A stretch of DNA of 64,000 nucleotides, taken from the IMG/VR virus record IMGVR_UViG_3300034683_000092, positions 1-64,000 of that record; one strand, given 5' to 3'. The stretch comes from a virus. The position numbers and the translations under genes are program-made. Below, in pieces: positions 51,462 through 60,057 of the stretch; the first letter of the stretch is position 1; each line of letters starts with the position of its first letter. Below the pieces are notes generated by a model that saw nothing but the letters and a program-made list of their open reading frames with translations, did no database searches and was not told the origin of the DNA.

Positions 51462-53027
51462 ATGATTATAACAAACTTTATTATTTTAGCCGTATTGATT
51501 CATTCTATTATGGCATTCACACTTAAAGACAAAGTAAAATCAAACGCTTATTGTGGGCTGTTTGGATTCGTAGGAGGCGGTGGATTCGATCTGTTCAGAA
51601 TGTGTATTCTTGGCATTTATAATGACACAAGAGGCGGAGACTCAACAGGCGTATCCTTGGATGGCGTTCATTATGGATCTAAAGGTAATAAAAACAAGCT
51701 ATTTAGAGCTTTTATCGCTGAAGAGAATCCATTTGACGAGTTAGCAATGAGACCCAAGGTAGCATTAGGACATTGTAGAAAAGCTTCTGTTGGTGGAATT
51801 GGGGAAGCGCAAGCACAGCCAGTGTATATAAAAGAAGGTGACAAAGTGAAATTTGTTATGATTCATAATGGTACTTTAGTTAATTATAAAGAATTAGCTA
51901 AAAAGTACGAAGTAGAATATGAAGCCTCAGAAACGGATTCTCAGATATTTTGTAAAATAGTTTATAAAGCTGGATATAAAGTTCTTGGTGAATATATAGG
52001 CGCTGGAGCATTTGTGTTCCATGATCTTAGAATTAACAAGGTGTTTGCATTTAAAGGTAATAGTAAGATGTATAACAACTCTGCTAATACAGAGGATGAA
52101 AGGCCTTTTTATATTTTAAAATCTGGTGGTGGATATTATTTCTCATCAATAAAAGAGTCTTTAAGTGCTATTAGAAAAAACAATGATGGAGATGTAATGA
52201 CTATTAAAGTTAATACACTTACTGATTTGACTGGTGGTATTTTAGGTTATGCAAACACATACGATAGGGCTAATTTGCATCAGCTAGAATCCAAATATGG
52301 AATGTTTGACGACTACGGATGCAATACAGCTTTAATAAACAGGGGTGGAGGATACAATCCAAACAAAGAGGTTATTCTTACTTCAAAGTTAGAGCTAGAG
52401 GGAAATCATAAAAACACAGATTCATATATTACTCATGACGAAGATGGGTTTTATAATATTGGTGGAAAGCCTTTCACTGGAGCTATTTTGACAAGTACTG
52501 CTGGTTGGATTTATGACAGGAATGAAGGGTTTGGCAAATTGAATGGGCCTAAGTATAATGGAACTGTATTTGAGTCGTATTTCATGCGTGGAATAAAAAT
52601 GAATTCAAAAGTTGATTTTTACGCATGCAATTACTTTATTCGGAATTTTGTTGATAAATACGATTCGGATTTAAAGGATTTATCAGAGGAAGAAAAGCAA
52701 GATCTTTTTGGGACTATCTTAGCGTTCTCAAATACGTCAGTAAAAATAGGCGGATTGTTTAAAACAGTTAAAAAAGGTGATTTAATAAATGCTTCTACTG
52801 TCTATCTAGTTCCACTATTCCAGTCTGGGCTGGAAAAGCATTATTATATTCTTTCTGGTAAAGTATACTCTTATAAAAAGGCTTCGATTTCTCAAAAAGA
52901 TCTAATGAATACACCAAAGCATTCAATAGATGGAACGGCTGAATTAAATAAGATGTTAGAAAACAATAGTTCAGATAAAGAGCTTGAAGAATTTTATGTT
53001 AATTATATAAAACAAAATATAATATAA
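51462..53027 (+). CDS. Class II glutamine amidotransferase (GATase II) with N-terminal extension
   Basis: 521 residues from 51462, or 505 from an internal ATG at 51510. The Ntn-type start motif is YCGLFGFVG with Cys31 (Cys15 from the internal start), followed by NDTRGGDSTGV, LGHCRKAS, IHNGTLVNY and SETDSQIF, all class II glutaminase motifs. The Cys must be N-terminal to work, so a 14-30-residue propeptide would have to be removed, as in PurF or GltB. The first 17 residues are hydrophobic. The C-terminal ~250 residues are unassigned. Confidence 0.85.
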   Translation: MIITNFIILAVLIHSIMAFTLKDKVKSNAYCGLFGFVGGGGFDLFRMCILGIYNDTRGGDSTGVSLDGVHYGSKGNKNKLFRAFIAEENPFDELAMRPKVALGHCRKASVGGIGEAQAQPVYIKEGDKVKFVMIHNGTLVNYKELAKKYEVEYEASETDSQIFCKIVYKAGYKVLGEYIGAGAFVFHDLRINKVFAFKGNSKMYNNSANTEDERPFYILKSGGGYYFSSIKESLSAIRKNNDGDVMTIKVNTLTDLTGGILGYANTYDRANLHQLESKYGMFDDYGCNTALINRGGGYNPNKEVILTSKLELEGNHKNTDSYITHDEDGFYNIGGKPFTGAILTSTAGWIYDRNEGFGKLNGPKYNGTVFESYFMRGIKMNSKVDFYACNYFIRNFVDKYDSDLKDLSEEEKQDLFGTILAFSNTSVKIGGLFKTVKKGDLINASTVYLVPLFQSGLEKHYYILSGKVYSYKKASISQKDLMNTPKHSIDGTAELNKMLENNSSDKELEEFYVNYIKQNII

Positions 53028-54439
53028 TGTTAGTAAAAACAATATCTAATAATGTAGTCGATAGAGCTGACTGCATCCAAATCAAAGATAAATTTTATCA
53101 AAAAGAAGTAGACTGTGTTAGACTCGAAGGAAAATGGTATTGGGTTAAAAGTCGAATGATTTATTTCAATGAAAGACTTGATAAATACAAGAAGGTGACT
53201 AACGATACTACTGACTTTTTTACTAAAAAAGATGGCGTTATTAAGATTGTAAGAGATGAATTGGAGCCTGGGGAGTCTGTTGAAGTTTCAATTAAAGGTT
53301 TTGGTGATGGAGTTGTATCTTCCAGGGACGAAGCCTTAAGGATGGATCTTGTTTATGATAATAGATGCGGTCGGTATGTAGACCCAACCTATTTTCGTGA
53401 AAGAGGACTAACTGTAAACTCCAAAGATGCTATAAAAACTGGTAAGAAGCTTTATGCAACTCTTCCAGAGAAATATAATTCATCTGACCTAATGGATAAG
53501 TTCAATGTGCCACAACGAGTAGCAAAATATAATCCAACGTCTTTTAATGTTCAAGAAAAACTTGGACTTGAATATTCATTTGGATTTGAGTTTGAAACCA
53601 GTGGTGGAAACATCCCATTAGAAGAGCTTTATAGAACTGGGTTAATGCCTTTAAGAGATGGGTCTATTTCTGGACACGAGTACACTACTATTCCATTAAT
53701 GGGGGATTTTGGTTTGTCTGTTTTAGAAAATCAGATAAATTTGCTAAATAAGTATACCATTATAGATAAAGAATGCTCAATGCATATCCATCTAGGTGGT
53801 TATCCAATTAGTGAAAAAGCCATTATGTCTGCTTATCTTATGGCGGTAAATCTAGAACATGAGATCGGAACGCTATTCCCTAGATATATATTTGAAACCC
53901 ATAACTACAAGGCAAAAGGCAAAGACTATTGCAAGCAGCTTTATGGTGCATCAAGTATAAATGACATCTATAAGATACTATCTGCTGGATATTATAAAAC
54001 ATTTGGTGGAGATTTCACTCTTAATCATCCAAGCGATTCAGGCGATCAGCAGAAATGGAATATAGAGTATCGTTATTACTGGTTTAATCTTATTAATATG
54101 ATGTTTAAAAATCATGGAAAGACGATTGAATTTAGAATCCATACTCCAACTCATAATGCAGATAAGATTTATGCATGGCTGCTAATAACATCTGCTATAT
54201 TGAAATATGCAGAGGAGAATATCCCAGAAGTGTTAGACAGAGATAAGGCTTATGACTTATCTTATATTATAAAGAAGTCTGGGTATCCTTTGGAATTGCA
54301 GACTATTTTATTGGAATATATAAATTGGAGAGAAAGCTTTTGCAAAGAGATGGATCGTGTTGGTGATTACGCTGGAATAAGTGAGATCATTAACGATTCT
54401 CAAGAGTTTGGGCTTCTTAAATATTTGAAATCATTATAA
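53027..54439 (+). CDS. Amidoligase_2 family enzyme
   Basis: 470 residues. GFEFETSGGN (metal-binding E), DGSISGHEYTT, CSMHIHLGGYP and HGKTIEFRIHTPTHN form the glutamine-synthetase-like amidoligase active site (about 180-390). The N-terminal ~170 residues are unassigned. It starts on the last base of the GATase II gene, so the two enzymes are coupled; the GATase may supply ammonia or amide nitrogen. Confidence 0.88.
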   Translation: MLVKTISNNVVDRADCIQIKDKFYQKEVDCVRLEGKWYWVKSRMIYFNERLDKYKKVTNDTTDFFTKKDGVIKIVRDELEPGESVEVSIKGFGDGVVSSRDEALRMDLVYDNRCGRYVDPTYFRERGLTVNSKDAIKTGKKLYATLPEKYNSSDLMDKFNVPQRVAKYNPTSFNVQEKLGLEYSFGFEFETSGGNIPLEELYRTGLMPLRDGSISGHEYTTIPLMGDFGLSVLENQINLLNKYTIIDKECSMHIHLGGYPISEKAIMSAYLMAVNLEHEIGTLFPRYIFETHNYKAKGKDYCKQLYGASSINDIYKILSAGYYKTFGGDFTLNHPSDSGDQQKWNIEYRYYWFNLINMMFKNHGKTIEFRIHTPTHNADKIYAWLLITSAILKYAEENIPEVLDRDKAYDLSYIIKKSGYPLELQTILLEYINWRESFCKEMDRVGDYAGISEIINDSQEFGLLKYLKSL

Positions 54440-54440
54440 A

Positions 54441-55142
54441 ATGGCTGCACCAGTAAATGCGCAGAAGCATGTTTACGACGGTGTTAAATTCGATAGCGGT
54501 CTAGAGGTTTTTTGCTATAAACAGCTTAAAGCCTCTGGCATCGCTTTTGAATATAATACTATGTCATTCGTGCTAGCGGACTCTTTTAGACCAGATAACG
54601 TTTTGATATATAAATACAATAAAGAGCATGGGTTTATATGTAGAAATCAAGCGGAACGAGGTCAGATCTATACTCCAGACTTTGTGATAAAGGATGGAAA
54701 TAGAATTTTTATAATAGAATGTAAAGGCAGAGCTAATGAAAGATACCCTTTAATGAGAAAAGCGTTCTTTAGAATGATGGACTTAGATAACAATAACAGG
54801 TATTTCTTTTTTGAGCCAGCCAATAACAAACAAGTAATAAGCACAATCGAGACGATTATGAGTAAATTAAATCTAATTAAAAACGGTCTTCTTTTAGTAA
54901 AAGACAATTTGTCTAAAAAGGATTTTCTTCTTTTAAATAATCTTTTAGATGATCGAAAGTTTGTTGACTTTATAGAGTTAACAAGAGCGATGCTCAGAAA
55001 AGAAAAAGGCAAACCAAGAGAAGAAAGAGATAAGATGTTTATTTTTAACCTTGAAAACACTATTTTTGAGACTACAGAGTATTATAAACAAACACTTCCT
55101 CAAGACGAAGAAGATATATTAGAAAGCTATGATGAACTTTAA
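54441..55142 (+). CDS. DUF1064-like endonuclease (phage T7 endo I-like fold)
   Basis: 233 residues. VYDGVKFDSGLEVFCYKQLK (E on the first helix), YTPDFVI and FIIECKGRAN (D...E-x-K) are the nuclease motif of PD-(D/E)XK resolvase-like phage proteins; KGRANERYPLMRKAFF follows. Likely cuts branched or unmodified DNA. A long helical C-terminal part is extra. Confidence 0.75.
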   Translation: MAAPVNAQKHVYDGVKFDSGLEVFCYKQLKASGIAFEYNTMSFVLADSFRPDNVLIYKYNKEHGFICRNQAERGQIYTPDFVIKDGNRIFIIECKGRANERYPLMRKAFFRMMDLDNNNRYFFFEPANNKQVISTIETIMSKLNLIKNGLLLVKDNLSKKDFLLLNNLLDDRKFVDFIELTRAMLRKEKGKPREERDKMFIFNLENTIFETTEYYKQTLPQDEEDILESYDEL

Positions 55143-56154
55143 GGATATTTCGTGGCAAGTTACAGAGCCAGAGTATAGAGCCTCTAAAAACTTGTCTTAC
55201 TCAACGCTAGCGACCTTTTTAAGAGAAGGATTACCTGGGCTAAAAAGAACGCTAGATGGAGAGAAGAAAAGCTCTTCGTCATTGCTTTTTGGCAGCTTGT
55301 TTGATACAATGCTAACAGGCGCAGAAGATTTTGACAAGTTGTTCTTAGTTGGTGATTTTAAACAGCCAACACAGGCAGTGTTAAATATAATAAATGAATT
55401 GTTTAGTAAATACAAACAAGCTGATGACTTTGAGAAAATAAGACTATCTAGTCTCTCTGGATTTACAAAAGAGGAAGTTATAGCTGCATGCAACAAGTAT
55501 GATTATTACTCTAGAGCTAAAGACGATACCCGCATAGGGTATATAAGCGGAGCAAAAGACTATTATTCAATGCTTGTTTTGTCAGAAGATAAATCTGTTG
55601 TTTCAAAAGAGGATTTTCAATCGGCTGTAGACTGCATCAAAGCTGTTAAGTCATCGAATTTCACGAAATGGATATTTGATGGAACTTATGAATTGCATTA
55701 TCAATTGAAATTTAAGTTAGATGGAGTTTTTAATATAAGATGTATGTTTGACATAATACTAGTAGATTATGAAAACAAGCAAATATTCCCAATTGATTTA
55801 AAAACATCTTCTCATCAAGAGATTGAGTTTTATAAATCCTTTTATGAGTGGAGTTATTATATACAAAGTTCTATGTATTCTTTTATTTTAAGAGAATCAA
55901 TAAAGAATACTCCATTTGCAGATTTCAAGGTAATGCCGTTTATGTTTTTACCTATAAACAGATATACTAGATCTCCTTTATTGTGGATTGATTCAAAATC
56001 AATACTAGAAGACCCAAGCTATTTCTATTTAAATGGGAACAAAATACCGTCTTGGAAAGAACTGTATGAAAACGCTTTGTATGCTATTAAAAACAATGAG
56101 TTTCATTATACGAGAGAGATTATTGAAAATAAAGGTTTCATGGAATTAAAATAA
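55129..56154 (+). CDS. PD-(D/E)XK exonuclease (RecB/YqaJ-like, DUF3799 type)
   Basis: 341 residues. LSYSTLATFLREGLPG, FGSLFDTML (H replaced), DIILVD and IFPIDLKTSSH (D...D-x-K), then SMYSF: the RecB-family nuclease set found with phage recombination. It probably makes single-strand ends for the Sak4-like annealing ATPase and SSB. Overlaps the upstream gene by 14 bp. Confidence 0.78.
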   Translation: MMNFKDISWQVTEPEYRASKNLSYSTLATFLREGLPGLKRTLDGEKKSSSSLLFGSLFDTMLTGAEDFDKLFLVGDFKQPTQAVLNIINELFSKYKQADDFEKIRLSSLSGFTKEEVIAACNKYDYYSRAKDDTRIGYISGAKDYYSMLVLSEDKSVVSKEDFQSAVDCIKAVKSSNFTKWIFDGTYELHYQLKFKLDGVFNIRCMFDIILVDYENKQIFPIDLKTSSHQEIEFYKSFYEWSYYIQSSMYSFILRESIKNTPFADFKVMPFMFLPINRYTRSPLLWIDSKSILEDPSYFYLNGNKIPSWKELYENALYAIKNNEFHYTREIIENKGFMELK

Positions 56155-56162
56155 ATAAAAAT

Positions 56163-56654
56163 ATGATAATACTACTAATAATTACAATTTGCTTATGGGT
56201 TTGGTTATGCTTTTCAGTTTTGCCAATTAAGAAAAAACAAATCAATTTAATATCTTCAAACAAAAAAGAAGACGATCTGTTATTACCGATCATAGATATT
56301 GAGATAGCTGGAATAAAAACAAAAGCTATAATTGACACAGGTTCTTCTTTGAATATAATCAATAAGCATTTTGCGATGAAGAATAATTTATTTGTTGATT
56401 ATGCAAAAGAAAAAGAAGTAGACAGCTTTTTAACAGCGCAAGGAGAGACATCTACAGATGGTGTTTTGGCTTGTCAAACTGTTATAAACAATGATTTTAT
56501 GAGAGATCTTGAATTCGTTGTTTATGACATGCAAAGAGCTATGGACGCTATCAGCGAGTCAATAAACAGCGAGGTGTCTATAATACTTGGTGTTGAAGCT
56601 ATTAAGAAATTTAATATAACTATTAAAATGAATGAAGGAGTTATTATTTTATAA
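56163..56654 (+). CDS. Membrane-anchored retropepsin-like aspartyl protease
   Basis: 163 residues. N-terminal membrane anchor (MIILLIITICLWVWLCFSVLP), then IEIAGIKTKAIIDTGSSLNIINK (catalytic D-T-G, about 57-60) and flap-like residues; VSIILGVEAIKKF near the end matches the ILG motif. One copy would dimerise, as in retroviral proteases. Unusual in a phage DNA metabolism operon. Possible roles are cleaving a phage or host membrane protein. Overlaps the polymerase start by 23 bp. Confidence 0.75.
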   Translation: MIILLIITICLWVWLCFSVLPIKKKQINLISSNKKEDDLLLPIIDIEIAGIKTKAIIDTGSSLNIINKHFAMKNNLFVDYAKEKEVDSFLTAQGETSTDGVLACQTVINNDFMRDLEFVVYDMQRAMDAISESINSEVSIILGVEAIKKFNITIKMNEGVIIL

Positions 56655-58032
56655 CGCTAGAATTGATAATCAAGGATTAGCGATTTGTGTTTCAAATAAA
56701 GATAAAGTTGTTAAATTCACGATCAATGAGAATCAAAATGATATAAATGGTATTGTGAGTTTGTTCTCAAGCGACAGATATATATTTGTGGGATTCGGAA
56801 ATCAAAGACTTGAAAATCCATGGATAAATTCATTGATAGCTAACTATTCAATGATTGTAAAAGAGAATCTATCATTTCCTCAAATAATTGAGGAGATGGA
56901 TAGGCTCTCTAGAGAAATAGAACATGGAGAAGTCCCTGAAGAAAAGTATATGAGGTTTTTTGAATACATAGATTTATCTTGCACTGAGAAGTTTAAAGAC
57001 TTTAATAAGGGAGTTTTAGATCAAGCTGAAGAGTTGAAAGTTATACAAAGGATGTATATTGAATCTAAAAACTATATTAGTTTTGCTAATTATATAAAAA
57101 ACAAATATAGACTGGCAGATATAAATATGCATCCGCACAAACTTATTCAAGCTGCTTTAATAAATTTCATTGCCGTAGAAACGTTTAGCACTGTATCTGA
57201 AACATACAGGCGTATTAAGAAGATCAAGCCATTGCCTCGAATGATAGAATGCTTGGTCAACCCGCCAATGAGAGAGTCATTAAGAAAAATGCTAGAGGTT
57301 AGGGCTGCCAATATACGCATTGGTAGTTATGAAATTTATACGAGCAATTCAGTAATAAGATATTGCAAAGGATCTTTTAAGCTAGACGAGGAGTCGGATG
57401 ACATTGTCGTTCAATTAGATGTGAATAGATTCTATCCATCTATTGTTGTCAATAATGAAATCTACCCGTGGTCGTGCGGAGATTATTTCATAAAGGCTTT
57501 TAAAGAGCTCTACGACGAGATCTCTTCGCCAGCGTGTTATGGCAACAAAGATGGATATAAGCTTCTTAAAACAGGCTTAAATTCAATCTGCGGGAGCATT
57601 GGCAATGGACAGAGTATCTTATTTGACGAAGTAGCTAGAAAAGCGATCATTGATTTCTCAAAGAAATACATATTATCATTAGTTGATATGATACTATTCA
57701 ATGATTTTGATGTTATAGCTATTAATACTGATGCAGTATTTATACGTGTTAATAAAAACAAATTAGAGCTATTAAAGAAGTGCATTAAAATTTGGGAGTC
57801 AAAATCAAAATTATCATTAAAGATAAAAGAGTATTCTTTTTTCGTTATGAGGAATGAATGCGAATACATTGGTCTTTCAGATGATGATTTTGAATATGAG
57901 ATTAAAGGAAATTTGTTTAATGATAAAGATGTATTTGATTACTTCGTTAACAAATGCAAACCCAATCAAAAGAATAAAGCTCTAATGAAGTTTTTAAATA
58001 GTTTAAACCCTAAACAATTAAGTTTATTTTGA
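56632..58032 (+). CDS. Short family-B DNA polymerase
   Basis: 466 residues, about 60% of the usual length. Motif A is LDVNRFYPSIVVNN (D-x-x-x-x-YPS), motif B is LKTGLNSICGSIGN (K-x-x-x-NS-x-x-G), motif C is AINTDAVFI (D-T-D-S changed to N-T-D-A). The N-terminal ~150 residues lack clear 3'-5' exonuclease acids, so proofreading seems lost here. The C-terminus is QLSLF, a sliding-clamp-binding motif. It probably replicates phage DNA tethered to the host clamp; the separate DnaQ-like exonuclease at 12637 could act in trans. Confidence 0.82.
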   Translation: MKELLFYNARIDNQGLAICVSNKDKVVKFTINENQNDINGIVSLFSSDRYIFVGFGNQRLENPWINSLIANYSMIVKENLSFPQIIEEMDRLSREIEHGEVPEEKYMRFFEYIDLSCTEKFKDFNKGVLDQAEELKVIQRMYIESKNYISFANYIKNKYRLADINMHPHKLIQAALINFIAVETFSTVSETYRRIKKIKPLPRMIECLVNPPMRESLRKMLEVRAANIRIGSYEIYTSNSVIRYCKGSFKLDEESDDIVVQLDVNRFYPSIVVNNEIYPWSCGDYFIKAFKELYDEISSPACYGNKDGYKLLKTGLNSICGSIGNGQSILFDEVARKAIIDFSKKYILSLVDMILFNDFDVIAINTDAVFIRVNKNKLELLKKCIKIWESKSKLSLKIKEYSFFVMRNECEYIGLSDDDFEYEIKGNLFNDKDVFDYFVNKCKPNQKNKALMKFLNSLNPKQLSLF

Positions 58033-58211
58033 TGAAAATACAAAAGAATGAATCAGTGATAATGTCTTTTGAGGGTAGAAAAGAGATTTTGTTGTTAAAT
58101 AGAATATTAACTGCTTTACTTGAAGACAAGGTTGGATTTAAAAACAATTTATTAAATGAGAAAGAGAAGGATTTTGTTAAAAACATAAAAAAAGATATAG
58201 ATGGAAAATAA
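58032..58211 (+). CDS. Small hypothetical protein
   Basis: 59 residues from ATG at 58032, one base overlapping the polymerase stop. Helical and charged; likely co-expressed with the polymerase. Confidence 0.5.
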   Translation: MKIQKNESVIMSFEGRKEILLLNRILTALLEDKVGFKNNLLNEKEKDFVKNIKKDIDGK

Positions 58212-58806
58212 TATATTTATATTTAGTGACCCGCATTTTGGTCATAAAAATATAGTAAGATCAGTATCTTCTTGGGATGATAAGTCTGGATGTAGAGATT
58301 TTAATTCCATTGAAGAAATGAATGAAACAATTGTAAAAAACATAAATAGCACTGTTTCTGAAAACGACTTTCTGTTTTGTTTAGGTGATTGGTCTTTTGG
58401 AGGTCAAGCTAATATTTCTAAATACAGAAATATGATAAACGTAAAAGAAATAAGTTTAATACCAGGAAATCACGACGACAAATTGGTAAGTCTAATAAGG
58501 ACAGATCCATTAGTTAGATCGTCATTTGTCTTATGTAGAGATATAACTATATTTAAATGTCATGGATGCATATTTGTTTTGTCTCACATGCCAGTAAGAG
58601 ATGACATTGTTGATAAGCTATTAAATGGTAGAAATATCGACAATACGCCTATTATATTAATTAATGGGCATCTTCATGGGAGTAAATATCCTGATAACGG
58701 ATTTAAACGATATTTCAGGCTAGACGCATCAATTGAAACTAATAATTATCTTCCTTACAATATTCTTGATATAATTAAACTATACAATGAGTCAGAGTAT
58801 ATTTAA
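58201..58806 (+). CDS. Calcineurin-like metallophosphoesterase 1
   Basis: 201 residues. Metal-binding motifs SDPHFGHKN (D-x-H), GDWSFGG (GD-x-x), PGNHDDK (GNHD), SHMP and NGHLHGS (GH-x-H). Enzymes of this phage family hydrolyse phosphoesters, possibly cyclic nucleotides or 2',3'-cyclic ends. Similar in family to the second enzyme at 62187, but distinct in sequence. Confidence 0.85.
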   Translation: MENNIFIFSDPHFGHKNIVRSVSSWDDKSGCRDFNSIEEMNETIVKNINSTVSENDFLFCLGDWSFGGQANISKYRNMINVKEISLIPGNHDDKLVSLIRTDPLVRSSFVLCRDITIFKCHGCIFVLSHMPVRDDIVDKLLNGRNIDNTPIILINGHLHGSKYPDNGFKRYFRLDASIETNNYLPYNILDIIKLYNESEYI

Positions 58807-59230
58807 AAAAGGGATGTATTTTAGACGCAAAGACGGAGCTTTGTTTATTAAACGAGGCTCCGTTTACTTGTCTAGAAGATACCCTCTTAGAAGTACTGAG
58901 AATAGGTTATTAGAAATACATTCTATAGAGAACTCAGAAGATTATACTATAATTAAAAAAATACAGTATAATCAGATGATGAACAATTTATTTAATAATA
59001 ATAAGCTATTAAATAAAGATGATAAATACAAACCTGGAGGCGTATTAGAGGATGATATTTCTGAGAAAGATCTACCAGAACACGTATTCCATCAAGGTAA
59101 ACTATGGGATGTAGAGAAAAACTGGTTTAGATATGGAAGACTAATGCTTCGTATTGGTAATAATATGAAGATTACAAAACTAAAAAACTGTAGGTATGCA
59201 TGCTTGAAGAAAAAAGAAATAACGGACTAA
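58787..59230 (+). CDS. Hypothetical protein
   Basis: 147 residues, no motif. Overlaps both neighbours (20 and 31 bp). Confidence 0.55.
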   Translation: MSQSIFKKGMYFRRKDGALFIKRGSVYLSRRYPLRSTENRLLEIHSIENSEDYTIIKKIQYNQMMNNLFNNNKLLNKDDKYKPGGVLEDDISEKDLPEHVFHQGKLWDVEKNWFRYGRLMLRIGNNMKITKLKNCRYACLKKKEITD

Positions 59231-59520
59231 AAAATGATTTAGCAGAAGATAAACTCAGATGGGATCTTCTGCCCATCGAAGAAATAGAAGAACTAGTAGA
59301 TGTTCTAACTAAAGGCGCTAAAAAGTATGCTGACAATAGCTGGCAAGAACTACCAAATGGAGTCGAGAGATATAAAGCTGCTTTAATGAGGCATCTAGTC
59401 GAATGGTGGAAAGGTAATGAGATAGATAATGGTGTTGGAGGAATTGGAGTTAGACATATAGCTCAAGTAGCAGTAAACGCTATATTTTTAATGTATTTAA
59501 CTAAACATAATCCAAAATAA
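59200..59520 (+). CDS. dATP/dGTP diphosphohydrolase-like protein (DUF5664)
   Basis: 106 residues. DKLRWDLLPIEEIEELVDVLTKGAKKYADNSW then RHLVEWWKGNEIDNGVG and VRHIAQVAVNAIFL form the typical acid-rich helical core of this phage family, which hydrolyses dATP and dGTP to the monophosphates. Works with ThyX in the nucleotide pool. By itself it does not show base replacement (no PurZ-like gene seen). Confidence 0.8.
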   Translation: MLEEKRNNGLKNDLAEDKLRWDLLPIEEIEELVDVLTKGAKKYADNSWQELPNGVERYKAALMRHLVEWWKGNEIDNGVGGIGVRHIAQVAVNAIFLMYLTKHNPK

Positions 59521-59530
59521 TATTAATATT

Positions 59531-60052
59531 ATGGAAATAAAAACTGTAAAAATAGAAAGAAATTACTATATAGCAGATGACGGAAAACGTTTTGAACACG
59601 AAGACGATTGCACTGCTTATGAAAGAAGGGTATTATTAGGCATAAAAGAAATAGAGGATGCTACTTTTTTAAATCTTTATTTAGATATAGATCCAAATAG
59701 TTATGACAACGAAGTAATACCATATATATTTACGGCAAACTCAAATTACTCAATGCTTGACTATTATTTCGCTTGCCAAATGGATAAAAAGTCTTATGAT
59801 TTTTACAAACTTGGAATAAAGACCTTTGATCTCCTGTGTAATAAACACGAAGCTCCAGAACATCTAAAAAAGGATATTATTGATGACGTTCAATTGATCC
59901 CTGGTAAAAAGTATATATTAGTTTATCATAAATATGGCGGAGAGCATATTGAATCATACGGATATGACGATTGCGTCATTCTGGATGAACTTGACCGTGT
60001 AATAGACCACACGAACATTTGGATTAACAATGCGTTTTATTTAAATAAATAA
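59531..60052 (+). CDS. Hypothetical protein
   Basis: 173 residues. The start MEIKTVKIERNYYIADDGKRFEHEDDCTAYE is a stereotyped module common in phage proteins of unknown function. C-terminal part is acidic and helical. Confidence 0.6.
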   Translation: MEIKTVKIERNYYIADDGKRFEHEDDCTAYERRVLLGIKEIEDATFLNLYLDIDPNSYDNEVIPYIFTANSNYSMLDYYFACQMDKKSYDFYKLGIKTFDLLCNKHEAPEHLKKDIIDDVQLIPGKKYILVYHKYGGEHIESYGYDDCVILDELDRVIDHTNIWINNAFYLNK

Positions 60053-60057
60053 TTATT

